NCBI GenBank assembly: GCA_035606695.1
Contig: DATNEW010000031.1
Coordinates: 62,001-126,000, forward strand
Direction of reading: 5' to 3'
DNA from: Gemmatimonadaceae bacterium
Lineage (GTDB): Bacteria; Gemmatimonadota; Gemmatimonadetes; Gemmatimonadales; Gemmatimonadaceae
Length of the DNA: 64,000 bases
Shown here: positions 16,178 to 25,256 of the stretch, in pieces
Numbering within the stretch: the first letter of the stretch is position 1
How the letters are laid out: each line of letters starts with the position of its first letter
Translations under genes and position numbers: made by a program
The notes under the pieces: model-generated
Database searches by the model: none
The model's input: the letters and a program-made list of their open reading frames with translations, nothing else
Told to the model about the DNA's origin: nothing

Positions 16178-17335
16178 CTATGCGCCCGCTCGCTTTGCTT
16201 TCCAGGCGGCGAGCACTTCGGCTTCCTTCTGCATTGAGAGCCCGTTGATCTCACCGTTCAAGGTCGCGAGCTGCTCTTTCTCGGGCCGCGTCCTGTGCCA
16301 GTCGAGCGTGTCTTTCGCCGTCACCGCGAGCGGACGGAACGTGAGACCATGCGCGATTGCTTTCGATGCATCACGGCGTTGGTACCCGGCCGTACGGCCG
16401 TACGGCGGCTGCCACACGGTCATGTTGCGCCAGGGCCGCACGCCTTGCTCCTGCAGAAATTCCCACGGCACCCACGTGAACTGCGCGCCGGCGGTGGTGA
16501 TCGCTTTCACACCGTACAACATCTCTGCAATGGTGAGCGGCTTGTCGGGTCCGATCGCGTTGTAGGTGCCGAGGAGCTTCGTTTCCGCCACGCGCACCGT
16601 CCATTCGGCGAGATCGCGCGAGTCGATGAACTGACAGGGGTCGTCGGGCTTGTCGGGCGCGAGCACCTCGCCGCCCTTGTCGATGCGCGCTGGCCAGTAC
16701 GTGAATCGATCGGTCCGGTCGAGCGGGCCGACGATGAGACACGGGCGAATGACCGTCCAGCGATCGGGATACAGCGTCTTCACTTCCTGCTCGGCGCGCG
16801 TTTTCAATGCGCCGTAGTAGCGCGTCGCATCCTGCGGGACGACCGTGTACGGATCGAGGCCGGCGGGCATCGGTGTGGTCGGACTCTCTTCGTTCAGTCC
16901 GATGATGCTCTGGTCCGAATAAACCGACGTCGTCGAGATGAAGATGTACTGGCCGACGTTGCCGGCGAGATACTTCCCGGCGTTGCGCACCCATGCGGGC
17001 AGCGTCGTCGGATTGTCGAGCACGACGTCGAACTTCTTGCCCTGAAGCGCAGACGTGTCGTTGTTCAAATCGCCCACGAGCTCTTCGGCGACTTTGCCCT
17101 TGAAGAAACCCGGGCGCGTCTGATTGCGATTGAACAGCGTGACGCGGTGGCCGCGCGCGATGGCGTAGTCGACTTGCTCCGGTCCCGTAAAACCGGTGCC
17201 GCCGAGGATGAGAATGTTGAGCGGCGCGGCCGCCTTCTCGACTCGGCGTGGCTCGGTGCCGAGACGGATTTTCGCCAGCGGTGCGGAGAGTCCGAGCGCG
17301 GCGGTCGACTTGATGAACGAGCGGCGGGAGGGCAT
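16178..17335 (-). CDS. Tat-exported NAD-dependent epimerase/reductase-like protein
   Basis: Protein of 385 aa. The N-terminus SRRSFIKSTAALG is a twin-arginine export signal. The mature protein has a Rossmann fold starting ILILGGTGFTGP (~46-57), characteristic of extended short-chain dehydrogenase/epimerases, and the YYGALKTRAEQEV segment contains a Tyr-x-x-x-Lys-like catalytic pair (Tyr and Lys in YGALK). It may be a sugar-nucleotide or steroid-type reductase working outside the cytoplasm, which is unusual for an NAD-dependent fold but fits Tat export of a folded cofactor protein. ATG 17335 is chosen because it puts RR near the N-terminus. Confidence 0.82.
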   Translation of the reverse strand: MPSRRSFIKSTAALGLSAPLAKIRLGTEPRRVEKAAAPLNILILGGTGFTGPEQVDYAIARGHRVTLFNRNQTRPGFFKGKVAEELVGDLNNDTSALQGKKFDVVLDNPTTLPAWVRNAGKYLAGNVGQYIFISTTSVYSDQSIIGLNEESPTTPMPAGLDPYTVVPQDATRYYGALKTRAEQEVKTLYPDRWTVIRPCLIVGPLDRTDRFTYWPARIDKGGEVLAPDKPDDPCQFIDSRDLAEWTVRVAETKLLGTYNAIGPDKPLTIAEMLYGVKAITTAGAQFTWVPWEFLQEQGVRPWRNMTVWQPPYGRTAGYQRRDASKAIAHGLTFRPLAVTAKDTLDWHRTRPEKEQLATLNGEINGLSMQKEAEVLAAWKAKRAGA

Positions 17336-17375
17336 GCGCGTGAAGCTGCGCCGCCGCGCGTTCGACGTCAATGCA

Positions 17376-17441
17376 AGGGAAGGGAGACGATGGAAGCGGT
17401 GCGGGCCTCGCAGGCTTCCGCTTATCGCATCGCCCTTCCCT
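17376..17441 (-). terminator. branched hairpin after the glycosyltransferase gene
   Basis: Outer arms AGGGAAGGG (17376-17384) and CCCTTCCCT (17433-17441) enclose an inner GGAAGC/GCTTCC hairpin, directly after the stop of the glycosyltransferase. It is a probable terminator or RNA-stabilising structure. Confidence 0.5.
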
Positions 17442-17444
17442 CAG

Positions 17445-18761
17445 CTATCCCGCGAGCAGCCACCCGGGCTTGAGCTCCGACGACAGGCGCACCGCGCCCT
17501 GTCGCACCGCTTGCGCGGCCACGCGCTCGAGCAGCACCGCGGCGACGCGCTGCCACGAGTAATCTTTCGCGGTCTGTCGCGCCGCGCGCCGCATGCGTGC
17601 CGCGCGCGACGGCGCGGAGTTGAACTCTTCCCAACGGCCGACGATTTCGTCGGGCGCGAGCGTCTCGAGCACGACGGCGTTGCGGCCGTCGACCGCGTAG
17701 TCCTCGCCCGTGCCGCCCGTGTAGATCATGCCGCCCGCGGCCATCGCCTCGAGGCCCACGAGGCCGAATGGTTCGTACACGGAATTCGCGAGCACCGCGT
17801 CGGATGCGGCGAAGAGTTTGCGCGCCAGCGCGGTGTTCACACCGAACCGCAGATTGATCACTTCGACGCGACGCTCCGGAGTTGCCTCGAGCTCGGACAT
17901 CAGCTCGCGCTCGTCGGCCACTTCGGCGACACGGAGGCCGCGCGCCGCCGCTTCCTCGACGATTCCCGCCGCGCCGGACGATGGTCCGCCGCTCCGCGCG
18001 ACGAGCAACGGATGACGTCCGCGTTCGCGCAGTTCGCTCACCGCACCCAGCGCTTGCGACCAGCCCTTCTCGCGCTCCCATCGCGCCATCTTGAAGAAGA
18101 GTGTCACCTCGGGGTCTTGATCGACGAGGTGACGCACCGAGTTCGCGTCCCGGCGCGATACGGGCTCGAGCAACTCCTGTGGAATGCCGTTCGGAATCAC
18201 GATCGCGTCCGCGCCGTACGAACGAATGATGCTGCGCATGTACCGGCTGATCGTCGCGATCGTCGCGCGCATGGCGAGCCTCGGCCAGTCGATCGTCTGA
18301 AAGCCGTACGAGTTGTTGGCGGTCCAGAAGATCACGACGCGATCGCGGAGTCCTTCGGCGGCCAGCAGATCGGAGAATGCACAGACGCATTCGGCCGTCT
18401 GCCATTCCTCGAAGAGCACGACCGGCATCTTGTTCGCGGCGATCGCCGGCTTGACCACGTGATCGAGGAGATACTGGGGCAGCGACTGCGTGAGGTCGCG
18501 CACCTTCGCGTCCTCGCCGTCGTAGACGCCGCCGGGGCAGTTGATGCTGATCCACTGCGCCCATCGGTGAAGCGTGAGATAGCCGTTCATCACGCGTTCC
18601 TCGCCCGGCCGGTGAGGATCGCCGATGAAAAAGAGATGCGTCTCGTATCTCAGCTCAGCCAGAGTGCGAGCGAGTCCGGAAACGCGGACGCCGAGGCCCC
18701 CGGCTTGCGAGTAGGGGTCGGTGCCTTCAAATGAGACGAGCGAAAAAATTGAGTCGCGCAT
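17445..18761 (-). CDS. glycosyltransferase, GT4-like
   Basis: Protein of 438 aa with the GT-B layout of family 4 glycosyltransferases. The N-terminal half has an acceptor loop QAGGLGVRVSGLARTLAEL (~19-37), similar to the glycogen-synthase-like KxGGL loop with Gln in place of Lys. The C-terminal half has the donor-site motif SVYEPFGLVGLEAMAAGG (~337-354), where the EPFGL glutamate region binds the nucleotide sugar. The substrate is unknown; candidates are exopolysaccharide, glycogen-like polymer or glycolipid. It is soluble and cytoplasmic, with no signal peptide. Confidence 0.85.
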   Translation of the reverse strand: MRDSIFSLVSFEGTDPYSQAGGLGVRVSGLARTLAELRYETHLFFIGDPHRPGEERVMNGYLTLHRWAQWISINCPGGVYDGEDAKVRDLTQSLPQYLLDHVVKPAIAANKMPVVLFEEWQTAECVCAFSDLLAAEGLRDRVVIFWTANNSYGFQTIDWPRLAMRATIATISRYMRSIIRSYGADAIVIPNGIPQELLEPVSRRDANSVRHLVDQDPEVTLFFKMARWEREKGWSQALGAVSELRERGRHPLLVARSGGPSSGAAGIVEEAAARGLRVAEVADERELMSELEATPERRVEVINLRFGVNTALARKLFAASDAVLANSVYEPFGLVGLEAMAAGGMIYTGGTGEDYAVDGRNAVVLETLAPDEIVGRWEEFNSAPSRAARMRRAARQTAKDYSWQRVAAVLLERVAAQAVRQGAVRLSSELKPGWLLAG

Positions 18762-18818
18762 GGCGCTAATGCCGACCGCGAGAGTCGTACCATGAACGGT
18801 GTCGTACCGTTCAGCGCG

Positions 18819-19283
18819 TCAACTCGGGCGTAACAGCCAGGTTACGGTCGCGCGTGCGACGACATCGCCCGAGGCATCGCGGATTTCGGTGTGAACGTCG
18901 AACGAAGTGTCCGCGGTCACGATGGGGACAGTACAGCGACATTCGGCGATGAGCGGTCCGCGCGCCTTTTTCAGGTATTCGATCGAAAGCCCCCGGACGA
19001 TTCCGCGCACCGACGCGGGCAGCGCCATCATCATTGCGGTCCCGCTCGTTACCTCGGCGAAGTTCACCAGAGCGACCGCATGGATCGAGTTGAGATGGTT
19101 GCGCACCTTCCGCCGGTCGCGCAGCGACCAACGCGCGTAGCCGGGCGCTAATTCTTCTATACGCGCGCCGACGGTCCCGGTGTACGGTGCAATTCGTCCG
19201 ATGAGCACGCTGAACAGCCGCTTGCCGCCAGGCAGCCGGCTGAGGCGGTTCCACCAGGTTGAGACCGCTCGAGTTGGGTTCAT
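18819..19283 (-). CDS. DUF4442 / PaaI-like hotdog thioesterase-type protein
   Basis: Protein of 154 aa of hotdog-fold type. It has the segment [17 protein letters not shown] (~61-77), where the conserved Asn-x-x-x-x-His and following helix resemble PaaI/DUF4442 thioesterases, then [12 protein letters not shown]. The predicted function is hydrolysis of an acyl-CoA thioester. ATG 19283 has AGGA 5 nt upstream. It lies between the glycosyltransferase gene (57 bp downstream) and a 10-bp tandem repeat upstream. Confidence 0.78.
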   Translation of the reverse strand: MNPTRAVSTWWNRLSRLPGGKRLFSVLIGRIAPYTGTVGARIEELAPGYARWSLRDRRKVRNHLNSIHAVALVNFAEVTSGTAMMMALPASVRGIVRGLSIEYLKKARGPLIAECRCTVPIVTADTSFDVHTEIRDASGDVVARATVTWLLRPS

Positions 19284-19296
19284 GGTTCCTGTCTTG

Positions 19297-19386
19297 TCAA
19301 TTCGCGTCGACTCGCGTCAATTCGCGTCGACTCGCGTCAACTCGCGTCAACTCGCGTTGACTCGCGTCGACTCGCGTCAACTCGCG
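19297..19386. repeat. 10-bp tandem repeat, nine units
   Basis: Nine head-to-tail copies of a 10-bp unit with consensus TCRAYTCGCG and only transition-type variation. It starts 14 bp upstream of the DUF4442 start codon and runs into the end of the FAD dehydrogenase gene, supplying that gene's stop codon (19377-19379). Confidence 0.9.
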
Positions 19387-21254
19387 GCCCACTCGCCGAG
19401 CCGTTTCCCCTGCGCCATCGCGCCCGTCGCGCTCTGATGGCCATTGAGCTCCGAGTGGCCGATCGCGATCTGCCCGTATCCCGCTGAAACGATTTCGCGC
19501 GGCGATGGTTTGCCCTCGACACCGTAGTACCAACCCGGCGGCTGCACCAGACGTGCATGCCCCCAGCGATTGAGAATGAGCGCGGCGACGTCGCGCTTGG
19601 CGTCGAACCCGGCGTCGCCGAATTGGCGCGTGAGTTGACCGAGAATGGCGCGCTCGTAGTCCGCGTACGACTTCGCGAGCAGCGCGTTCCGGCCGATCGA
19701 GCCCTGCTCGGCGGCCGTCTTCCCCGGCGTGTAGAGGCCCGAGTAGAACGTCAGGACGTTCGGCTTGTCGGGATCGACCGGCGGATCGTAGCCCGGCGTC
19801 GTCATTTGCAGGCGAATGTTCGCGACGAAGCCCACGCCGCTCTCGTCGAACCAGCGTGCCGCGGTAATGCCCATGCGGTGCATGAAGCGCCAGTTCCGAA
19901 GCCCCACGTTCACGATGAGCGCCGGTGCATATATAAATTGTAAATATGATTCTTTAATAACCGGCGGCAGGTCGGCCAATACGTACTTGTTCACCCATCC
20001 GCCCGTCGCCATCGCGACGCGGTTGGCGCGCACCGTATAGAGCTTCCCGTTCCGCGCGTACGTGACGCGAACGCCGCCGCCGGCGTGCTGCACCCGCGCC
20101 ACCGTCGTTCCGACACGAATGCGAGTGGGCTGATCCTTGGCGTCGAGCGCCGTCCAATTCACGCGGCCGCCGAGCACGCCCTCGAACGAGAAGTCGCCCG
20201 AAATCGCGTTCGGAATGAGCTTCTTCACGAGATGCCGCGCGTACGTGACGTTGCCGCCTGGAAACGACAGCCCGGGCCCGCTGTTGCGACCGCGCGCTCG
20301 GCTCACACCCGGCATGCCGATCTGCTGCGCGGCGTGCGCGCTCACCGCGTCGGGACTCGCGCCACTGATCAAGCCGATGACCGGCTCGATCATCTTCGTC
20401 ACCTCGCGCGGATAACCCAACTCCTTCTCGACGTAGTCGCGATACGTCATCGTATCGAGATGCCGCGCGAACTGATCCGGCGTCATGCCCTTCATGTCGG
20501 GATTGGTCGTGCGCCATCGCAGCAGATCGCGCTTCACCGCGTCGGATACCGCCAGCTCGGCGAGATCGTTCTGCCACATGTTGCGCAGCCAAGTCGGCTT
20601 GGATGTGGCGCCGAGCGACGAATGGCGATCGAAGTAGTAGCCGATGTCGGTGCCGAACTCGCCGACGCCTTCCATCGGCTGATAGTTGTCCTGCGCCATG
20701 CGCAGTGTCATCGCGCCATCGCGCGGTTGCGACCAGGTGAATTCGCGCGGCATGTGCAGGTCGTCCCACACATCGCTCTGCCAACCGCTTCCCTGGCGCG
20801 GCACGCCAAAATCGTTCGAGCCTTGCGGCGCGATGACGCGGACGCCGTCGATCACGACTTCGTTCTGCTTTGCTTCGCCGCCGAAGATCGGATGATTCTC
20901 GAGCACGAGGCAACGTTTGGAGCCCGCCGTGTGCTGCGCGAAGAAGTACGCCGCGGTGAGTCCGGTGATGCCGCCGCCGACGATGACGAGATCGTACGTC
21001 TCGCCGGTGTCAGTGGCGTGGCCCGCGCGACCGTACACGCCGTCGCGAATCTTGTGCGCCGCATCCATCACCGGCTTCGTGTTGCCGTTCGAGCTCGCGT
21101 AATCACCGATACCACCCGGTCCAGTCCATCCGTCGGCGAGGCCTTCGGCGGGCGGTGTCGCGCCGAGCGGCGCGGGTGCGCGCAGCAGCGCGGCGCCGAC
21201 ACCGAGTAGCGCGGCGTTCAGAAAATCCTTGCGAGTGATGTCGTGGTCGGTCAC
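19377..21254 (-). CDS. FAD-dependent oxidoreductase, spermidine-dehydrogenase-like
   Basis: Protein of 625 aa with a Tat-like N-terminus (TRKDFLNAALLGVGAALL). A dinucleotide-binding motif VIVGGGITGLTAAYF (~89-103) is followed by a flavin-type second motif around residues 117-127 (LENHPIFGGEA), and there is a long substrate domain. The closest family I recognise is the NAD(P)-binding spermidine dehydrogenase-like flavoprotein group. It may oxidise polyamines or related amines in the periplasm. The start is GTG 21254. The stop lies in a 10-bp tandem repeat. A strongly AT-rich patch at 19927-19960 encodes residues ESYLQFIY with rare codons. Confidence 0.8.
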   Translation of the reverse strand: MTDHDITRKDFLNAALLGVGAALLRAPAPLGATPPAEGLADGWTGPGGIGDYASSNGNTKPVMDAAHKIRDGVYGRAGHATDTGETYDLVIVGGGITGLTAAYFFAQHTAGSKRCLVLENHPIFGGEAKQNEVVIDGVRVIAPQGSNDFGVPRQGSGWQSDVWDDLHMPREFTWSQPRDGAMTLRMAQDNYQPMEGVGEFGTDIGYYFDRHSSLGATSKPTWLRNMWQNDLAELAVSDAVKRDLLRWRTTNPDMKGMTPDQFARHLDTMTYRDYVEKELGYPREVTKMIEPVIGLISGASPDAVSAHAAQQIGMPGVSRARGRNSGPGLSFPGGNVTYARHLVKKLIPNAISGDFSFEGVLGGRVNWTALDAKDQPTRIRVGTTVARVQHAGGGVRVTYARNGKLYTVRANRVAMATGGWVNKYVLADLPPVIKESYLQFIYAPALIVNVGLRNWRFMHRMGITAARWFDESGVGFVANIRLQMTTPGYDPPVDPDKPNVLTFYSGLYTPGKTAAEQGSIGRNALLAKSYADYERAILGQLTRQFGDAGFDAKRDVAALILNRWGHARLVQPPGWYYGVEGKPSPREIVSAGYGQIAIGHSELNGHQSATGAMAQGKRLGEWAAS

Positions 21255-21379
21255 GGAATGCGTGTCTGTGTATGGGGAGACATTTGTTTATTGAACGTGC
21301 GTTTCGCGTCCCTTAATACCGCCGATCGGACCTCACAGGAATTGCTTGGGTTCGGCGGTACCGGGCCGATACTTTACCC

Positions 21380-21769
21380 ATGACTCTTTCGGAAGCTGCG
21401 CCGATGATGGTGCAACGCGTCACCTTTGAACCCCGTGGCGAGTACACGATCTGTGTCCTCGACTTCTCCGGATTTCGAGACACGGAGATCGCCATCGCCG
21501 CGATCAATGAAGCCAAGCGGTTGATCGCCGAGCATCCGCCATTTTCCGTGCGCGTGCTCACCGACGTGAGCGGCTCGCACATGTCGCTGCCGCTGATCAA
21601 CGCCATGCAGGAGATGGTGCGTGCAAACGCGCCGCACGTGACCAAGAGCGCAATCTACGGCTTGAGCTTGCCGCACCGGGTGGCACTGCGCCAGATCCGC
21701 CGGCTCACGGGCCGCGACATTCGCGAGTTCACGTCGCGCGACGAGGCGATGGAGTATCTGCGGTCATAG
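21380..21769 (+). CDS. STAS/SpoIIAA-like single-domain protein
   Basis: Protein of 129 aa. Its alternating strand-helix pattern (YTICVLDFSGFRD, IAAINEAKRLIAEHPPFSVRVLTDVSG, then REFTSRDEAMEYL) is that of small STAS/SpoIIAA-like proteins seen in environmental bacteria. It is cytoplasmic. The role is unknown; such domains can act in phospho-switches or bind lipids. It is divergent from the FAD dehydrogenase and convergent with the pyrophosphatase (14-bp gap). Confidence 0.6.
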   Translation: MTLSEAAPMMVQRVTFEPRGEYTICVLDFSGFRDTEIAIAAINEAKRLIAEHPPFSVRVLTDVSGSHMSLPLINAMQEMVRANAPHVTKSAIYGLSLPHRVALRQIRRLTGRDIREFTSRDEAMEYLRS

Positions 21770-21783
21770 CGTAACCGCTCGGC

Positions 21784-22299
21784 TCACGTCGCCTGCTTCA
21801 CCAGCTCCGCCGCGCCCGCCGCCGCCGTGCGGCCAAGCACCTTGAAGCGTTTGCCCTTCAGGTGATTGTACGACACCCAGAAGTGCTCGACCTGCTCGAG
21901 CAGTATCGCCGGTAAGTCGTCGATCTCGCCTACGTCGCGATACGTCTCCGACTTGCACGCCACGCCAAGCAGCCGGTCGTTGCGCACGACTTCGCCGTCT
22001 CGCTCGCGCTGTTCCGCTTCGATCGCGCCGATCAAGCGAAACGGAATCACCGCGCCGACGAACGCAGGCTCGTCCATCAACAGGAGGACGTCGATCGGAT
22101 CGCCGTCGTCGCCCTTGGTTCCCGGAATGAAACCGAAGTCGAACGGATAGCTCGCGCCCGCGGGCAGCACGCTGTCATGGATGAACAGGGCGTGCGTTGC
22201 GTCGAACTTGAACTTGTTGCGCGTGCCGCGCACGGCTTCGATCACGCCGAGATAGGCGTCGCGTTTCCGGTCGAATGGCTCGAGGCGCGTGTACGGCAT
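21784..22299 (-). CDS. ppa: inorganic pyrophosphatase
   Basis: Protein of 171 aa, family I soluble pyrophosphatase, which hydrolyses PPi to two phosphates with Mg2+. It shows the active-site signature DGDPIDVLLL (~67-76), the KFKFD segment with the conserved Lys (~29-33), YPFDFGFIPG (~51-60) and a C-terminal HFWVSYNHLKGK (~139-150) with conserved Tyr and Lys. Length is typical of bacterial enzymes. Divergent from the exported hydrolase gene. Confidence 0.93.
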   Translation of the reverse strand: MPYTRLEPFDRKRDAYLGVIEAVRGTRNKFKFDATHALFIHDSVLPAGASYPFDFGFIPGTKGDDGDPIDVLLLMDEPAFVGAVIPFRLIGAIEAEQRERDGEVVRNDRLLGVACKSETYRDVGEIDDLPAILLEQVEHFWVSYNHLKGKRFKVLGRTAAAGAAELVKQAT

Positions 22300-22380
22300 G
22301 CGTCGGTCGGCGTGAGGGTGAGGTGTCGGGATATCGCGGCGCGTTTTGACTTTCCGGCGTCTCTCCGCATGTTATCTGCC

Positions 22381-23316
22381 ATGCGCTCAACCCTCCTCGC
22401 CGCACTTCTGTCCGCGCTCGTGCTGGCTCTCTGCGCCGCACCGTTGCACGCGCAAACCATTGACGACTCGATTCCGCCCGGCGCGAACTTCGACAAGGCG
22501 CAATTCCGCCTGTGGCTTCCGCATGATGCCGGCGCGTTACGCGCGGTGCTGGTGCTCGTGCCTGGATCGAACGGCGACGGCCGCGCAATGGCCGAAGATA
22601 CCGTGTGGCAGCACTTCGCCGCGGCGAACAAGCTGGCGATCGTGGCGTGCCGGTTCACGGACAAGCCACACGACCAGAACTTCATCGAGGAGTACGTCGA
22701 CGTTCGCCGGGGCAGCGGACAGGCGCTGCTCGACATGCTGTCGCGCTATGCGCTGCGCACGAATCACGCGGAGATCAACACGGCGCCGCTGTTGATGTGG
22801 GGCATGTCGGCGGGCGGGCAGTTCGATTACGAGATGACGGCGTGGAAGCCGGAACGAATCGCGGCGTTCGTCGCGAACAAGGGCGGCATCTACTACAGCG
22901 CGCTGACGCCGCGAGCCGCTCGGCAGGTGCCGGGCATCCTGTTCATCGGCGGAAAGGATCTCGAGCAGCGCATTCAGACGATCACCGGATTGTTCGCGGT
23001 GAATCGGCGCGGCGGTGCGCTGTGGGCGCTCGCTGAAGAGCCGGGCGTCGCGCACGTGGTTGGACGCTCGCGCGATGTGTCGATGGTGTTCTTCGAGGAT
23101 GTTCTCGCGGCGCGGCTCGCCGCGGACGGAACACTCAAGCCGCTCAATGAGAAGAGCGGCTGGTGGGGAGATCCACATACGCAGGCGATCGGCGCATTCG
23201 GGGCCTTGGGGGCCGAGTCGATGAAGCTGCCGAACTATCCGATGGCGTGGCTTCCGACCGAGCGCGTGGCGCGCGCCTGGCGCGCCATGCTTACCGAATC
23301 GCCTTTCGAGCCCTGA
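22381..23316 (+). CDS. exported alpha/beta-hydrolase-like protein
   Basis: Protein of 311 aa with a signal peptide (1-23, ending LHAQ). It has a GMSAGG nucleophile elbow (Ser near residue 142), a PGSNGDGR oxyanion-loop region and a downstream IGGKD acid region; a possible His lies in GDPHTQAI. It resembles polyhydroxybutyrate depolymerase/feruloyl-esterase-type exported hydrolases. ATG 22381 is the second of two close in-frame starts (22369 is the other). Its 3' end overlaps the convergent response-regulator gene by 26 bp. Confidence 0.75.
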   Translation: MRSTLLAALLSALVLALCAAPLHAQTIDDSIPPGANFDKAQFRLWLPHDAGALRAVLVLVPGSNGDGRAMAEDTVWQHFAAANKLAIVACRFTDKPHDQNFIEEYVDVRRGSGQALLDMLSRYALRTNHAEINTAPLLMWGMSAGGQFDYEMTAWKPERIAAFVANKGGIYYSALTPRAARQVPGILFIGGKDLEQRIQTITGLFAVNRRGGALWALAEEPGVAHVVGRSRDVSMVFFEDVLAARLAADGTLKPLNEKSGWWGDPHTQAIGAFGALGAESMKLPNYPMAWLPTERVARAWRAMLTESPFEP

Positions 23317-23713
23317 CCGGCGTTTCGCGCCGCTTCAGCTTCCAGCCGGCGGTGCGCAGCGAGACGGTGCGAATGCGCTCGGCGAGATCGAAGGGACGCA
23401 CGGGCTTGAGCACGTAGTCCGAGATCTTCATCTCGATGAGTCGCGCGACGTCCTCGCGGTCGCTGACGGACGTCAAACAGATGATCGGAATGGCGGCGTG
23501 CGCCGGGAGAGCGCGCAGGGCCTCGATCAACTGAAAGCCGTCCATGTCCGGCATTTTCAGATCGGTGATCAGGAGATCGGGATCCTGAACCTTGATCAAC
23601 TCGAGGGCTTCACGCCCGTCTTCGGCGGCAATCGCGTCGTTCGACCCGTGTTCGATGACTCGCTGAACAAAGGCGCGCACGATTTCGTCGTCGTCTGCAA
23701 TGATGATCCTCAT
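23291..23713 (-). CDS. single-domain response regulator (CheY-like)
   Basis: Protein of 140 aa, a receiver domain only. It has the acidic pocket DDDE (7-10), phospho-acceptor Asp in LLITDLKMPDMDG (~51), switch Thr in CLTSVSD (~80) and Lys in VLKPV (~102). A basic C-terminal tail (WKLKRRETPVRARKAIR) follows. No output domain, so it passes signals by protein contact. No kinase is adjacent; a soluble orphan histidine kinase lies at 54167-55786 in this window, but any link is speculative. Divergent from the MFS transporter gene. Confidence 0.88.
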   Translation of the reverse strand: MRIIIADDDEIVRAFVQRVIEHGSNDAIAAEDGREALELIKVQDPDLLITDLKMPDMDGFQLIEALRALPAHAAIPIICLTSVSDREDVARLIEMKISDYVLKPVRPFDLAERIRTVSLRTAGWKLKRRETPVRARKAIR

Positions 23714-23797
23714 TGCTCTGAGTTTCGGCCGCGCTCGCCTGCCGCTTGAGCGGGTTTTCGGCGAGTCTCGCGCGCGAAAACGAATGGGGACAGTATT

Positions 23798-25186
23798 GTG
23801 CGCATGACATCCACAACCGGACGGGCCGCCGCGCCGCCGAGCGCCGCCGCCGTTACTGGCACCACTGCTGAAAGCACTGCAGCCGAGTCGGAGCGTCGTA
23901 TTTGGGGAGTCATTGCCGCGTCCAGCGCGGGCACCGTGATCGAGTGGTACGACTTCTATATCTTCGGGAGCCTGTCGGCGATTCTCTCGGGCGTTTTCTA
24001 TCCCGAGTCGAATTCGACCATCTCGCTGCTGAAATGGCTGGCGACATTCGCCGCCGGATTCGCCGTGCGCCCATTTGGCGCGCTGGTGTTCGGACGCATC
24101 GGCGATCTCGTGGGCCGGAAGTACGCGTTCATGCTGACACTGGTGATCATGGGCGGATCGACGGCAGTCATCGGTTTATTGCCGGGATACGGTACACTTG
24201 GGATTTTCGCCCCGGCGCTGCTCGTCACATTGCGGTTGCTTCAAGGACTCGCGCTGGGCGGCGAGTATGGCGGCGCCGCGGTGTACGTCGCCGAGCATGC
24301 GCCGGATCACAAGCGCGGCTTCTATACGTCGTTCATTCAGACGACGGCCACACTCGGCCTCTTCGTGTCGCTGCTCGTGATTCTGGCGACGCAGCATTCG
24401 ATGAGTGCCGAGTCGTTCAAGCAATGGGGCTGGCGGATTCCGTTCCTGCTGTCGGCGGTGCTGGTGGTCGTGTCGTACTACATCCGCTCGCGCATGGCGG
24501 AGTCGCCGCTCTTCGCGAAATTGAAGGCCGAGGGAAAAACGTCGACCGCGCCGATCGCGGATAGTTACGGAAGCGCCGATCGATGGAAGGTGTTCTTCGT
24601 CGTGTTGTTCGGCGCGACGGCGGGCCAGGCGGTGGTGTGGTATACCGGCCAGTTCTATGCGCTGATCTTTTTGCAGAACATTCTCAAGGTGCCGCTGGAT
24701 ACGGCGTACAAGATCGTCGCGCTCGGGCTCCTCATCGGGACGCCGTTCTTCGTCGTGTTCGGCGCGCTGTCCGATCGCATTGGGCGCAAGCGGATCATCA
24801 TGACGGGATGCTTCCTCGCGGCGCTGACCTACATCCCGATCTACAAGACGATGTCGGCGTATGCGAACCCGGTGAACTTCGGCATGCTCACGGCGCTGAT
24901 CTTCGTGCAGGTGTTGTACGTGACGATGGTGTACGGGCCGATTGCCGCGTTCCTCGTCGAGAGCTTCCCGGCGCGCATTCGGTATACGTCGCTGTCGCTG
25001 CCGTATCACTTCGGGAATGGCTGGTTCGGCGGCTTCACGCCGTTGATCGCGACGTCACTCGTGGCGGCGACGGGCAATCGATACGCGGGGCTCTATTTCC
25101 CGATCGCGGTAGCGGGGCTGACGTTCATCGTTGGGGGATTGTTGTTGCGGGAGACGAAGGATCAGAGTATTTGGGCTGAGGTCTAG
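23798..25186 (+). CDS. MFS transporter, metabolite:H+ symporter type
   Basis: Protein of 462 aa with 12 predicted TM helices. The N-terminal helix motif GTVIEWYDFYIFG (~44-56) and loop motifs GRIGDLVGRKY and GALSDRIGRKR are the signature of the MHS family (ProP/KgtP/ShiA-like), which imports organic acids, betaine or shikimate with protons. The substrate cannot be deduced. GTG 23798 has GGGGA 7 nt upstream; ATG 23804 is the alternative. A 13-bp tandem repeat follows the stop directly. Confidence 0.88.
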   Translation: MRMTSTTGRAAAPPSAAAVTGTTAESTAAESERRIWGVIAASSAGTVIEWYDFYIFGSLSAILSGVFYPESNSTISLLKWLATFAAGFAVRPFGALVFGRIGDLVGRKYAFMLTLVIMGGSTAVIGLLPGYGTLGIFAPALLVTLRLLQGLALGGEYGGAAVYVAEHAPDHKRGFYTSFIQTTATLGLFVSLLVILATQHSMSAESFKQWGWRIPFLLSAVLVVVSYYIRSRMAESPLFAKLKAEGKTSTAPIADSYGSADRWKVFFVVLFGATAGQAVVWYTGQFYALIFLQNILKVPLDTAYKIVALGLLIGTPFFVVFGALSDRIGRKRIIMTGCFLAALTYIPIYKTMSAYANPVNFGMLTALIFVQVLYVTMVYGPIAAFLVESFPARIRYTSLSLPYHFGNGWFGGFTPLIATSLVAATGNRYAGLYFPIAVAGLTFIVGGLLLRETKDQSIWAEV

Positions 25187-25191
25187 AAAAG

Positions 25192-25256
25192 GCGAATGGA
25201 AAGAGCGAGTGGAAAGAGCGATTGGAAGAAGCGAATGGAAAGAGCGAATGGAAAGA
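25192..25256. repeat. 13-bp tandem repeat carrying ribosome site and start codons
   Basis: Five units of consensus GCGAATGGAAAGA begin 5 bp after the MFS stop and run into the acylase gene. Each unit pairs a GGAAAGA (Shine-Dalgarno-like) with the next unit's ATG/GTG/TTG. Two inverted copies of TCCATTCGCC follow at 25270-25279 and 25283-25292, again 13 bp apart, so the region can fold back on itself. Confidence 0.9.

Noticed and set aside
19297-19386. Tandem 10-bp array considered as a CRISPR-like array
   Set aside because: Units are contiguous without spacers and far too short; no cas genes in the window. The other arrays (25192, 37061, 55821, 60447) fail for the same reason.
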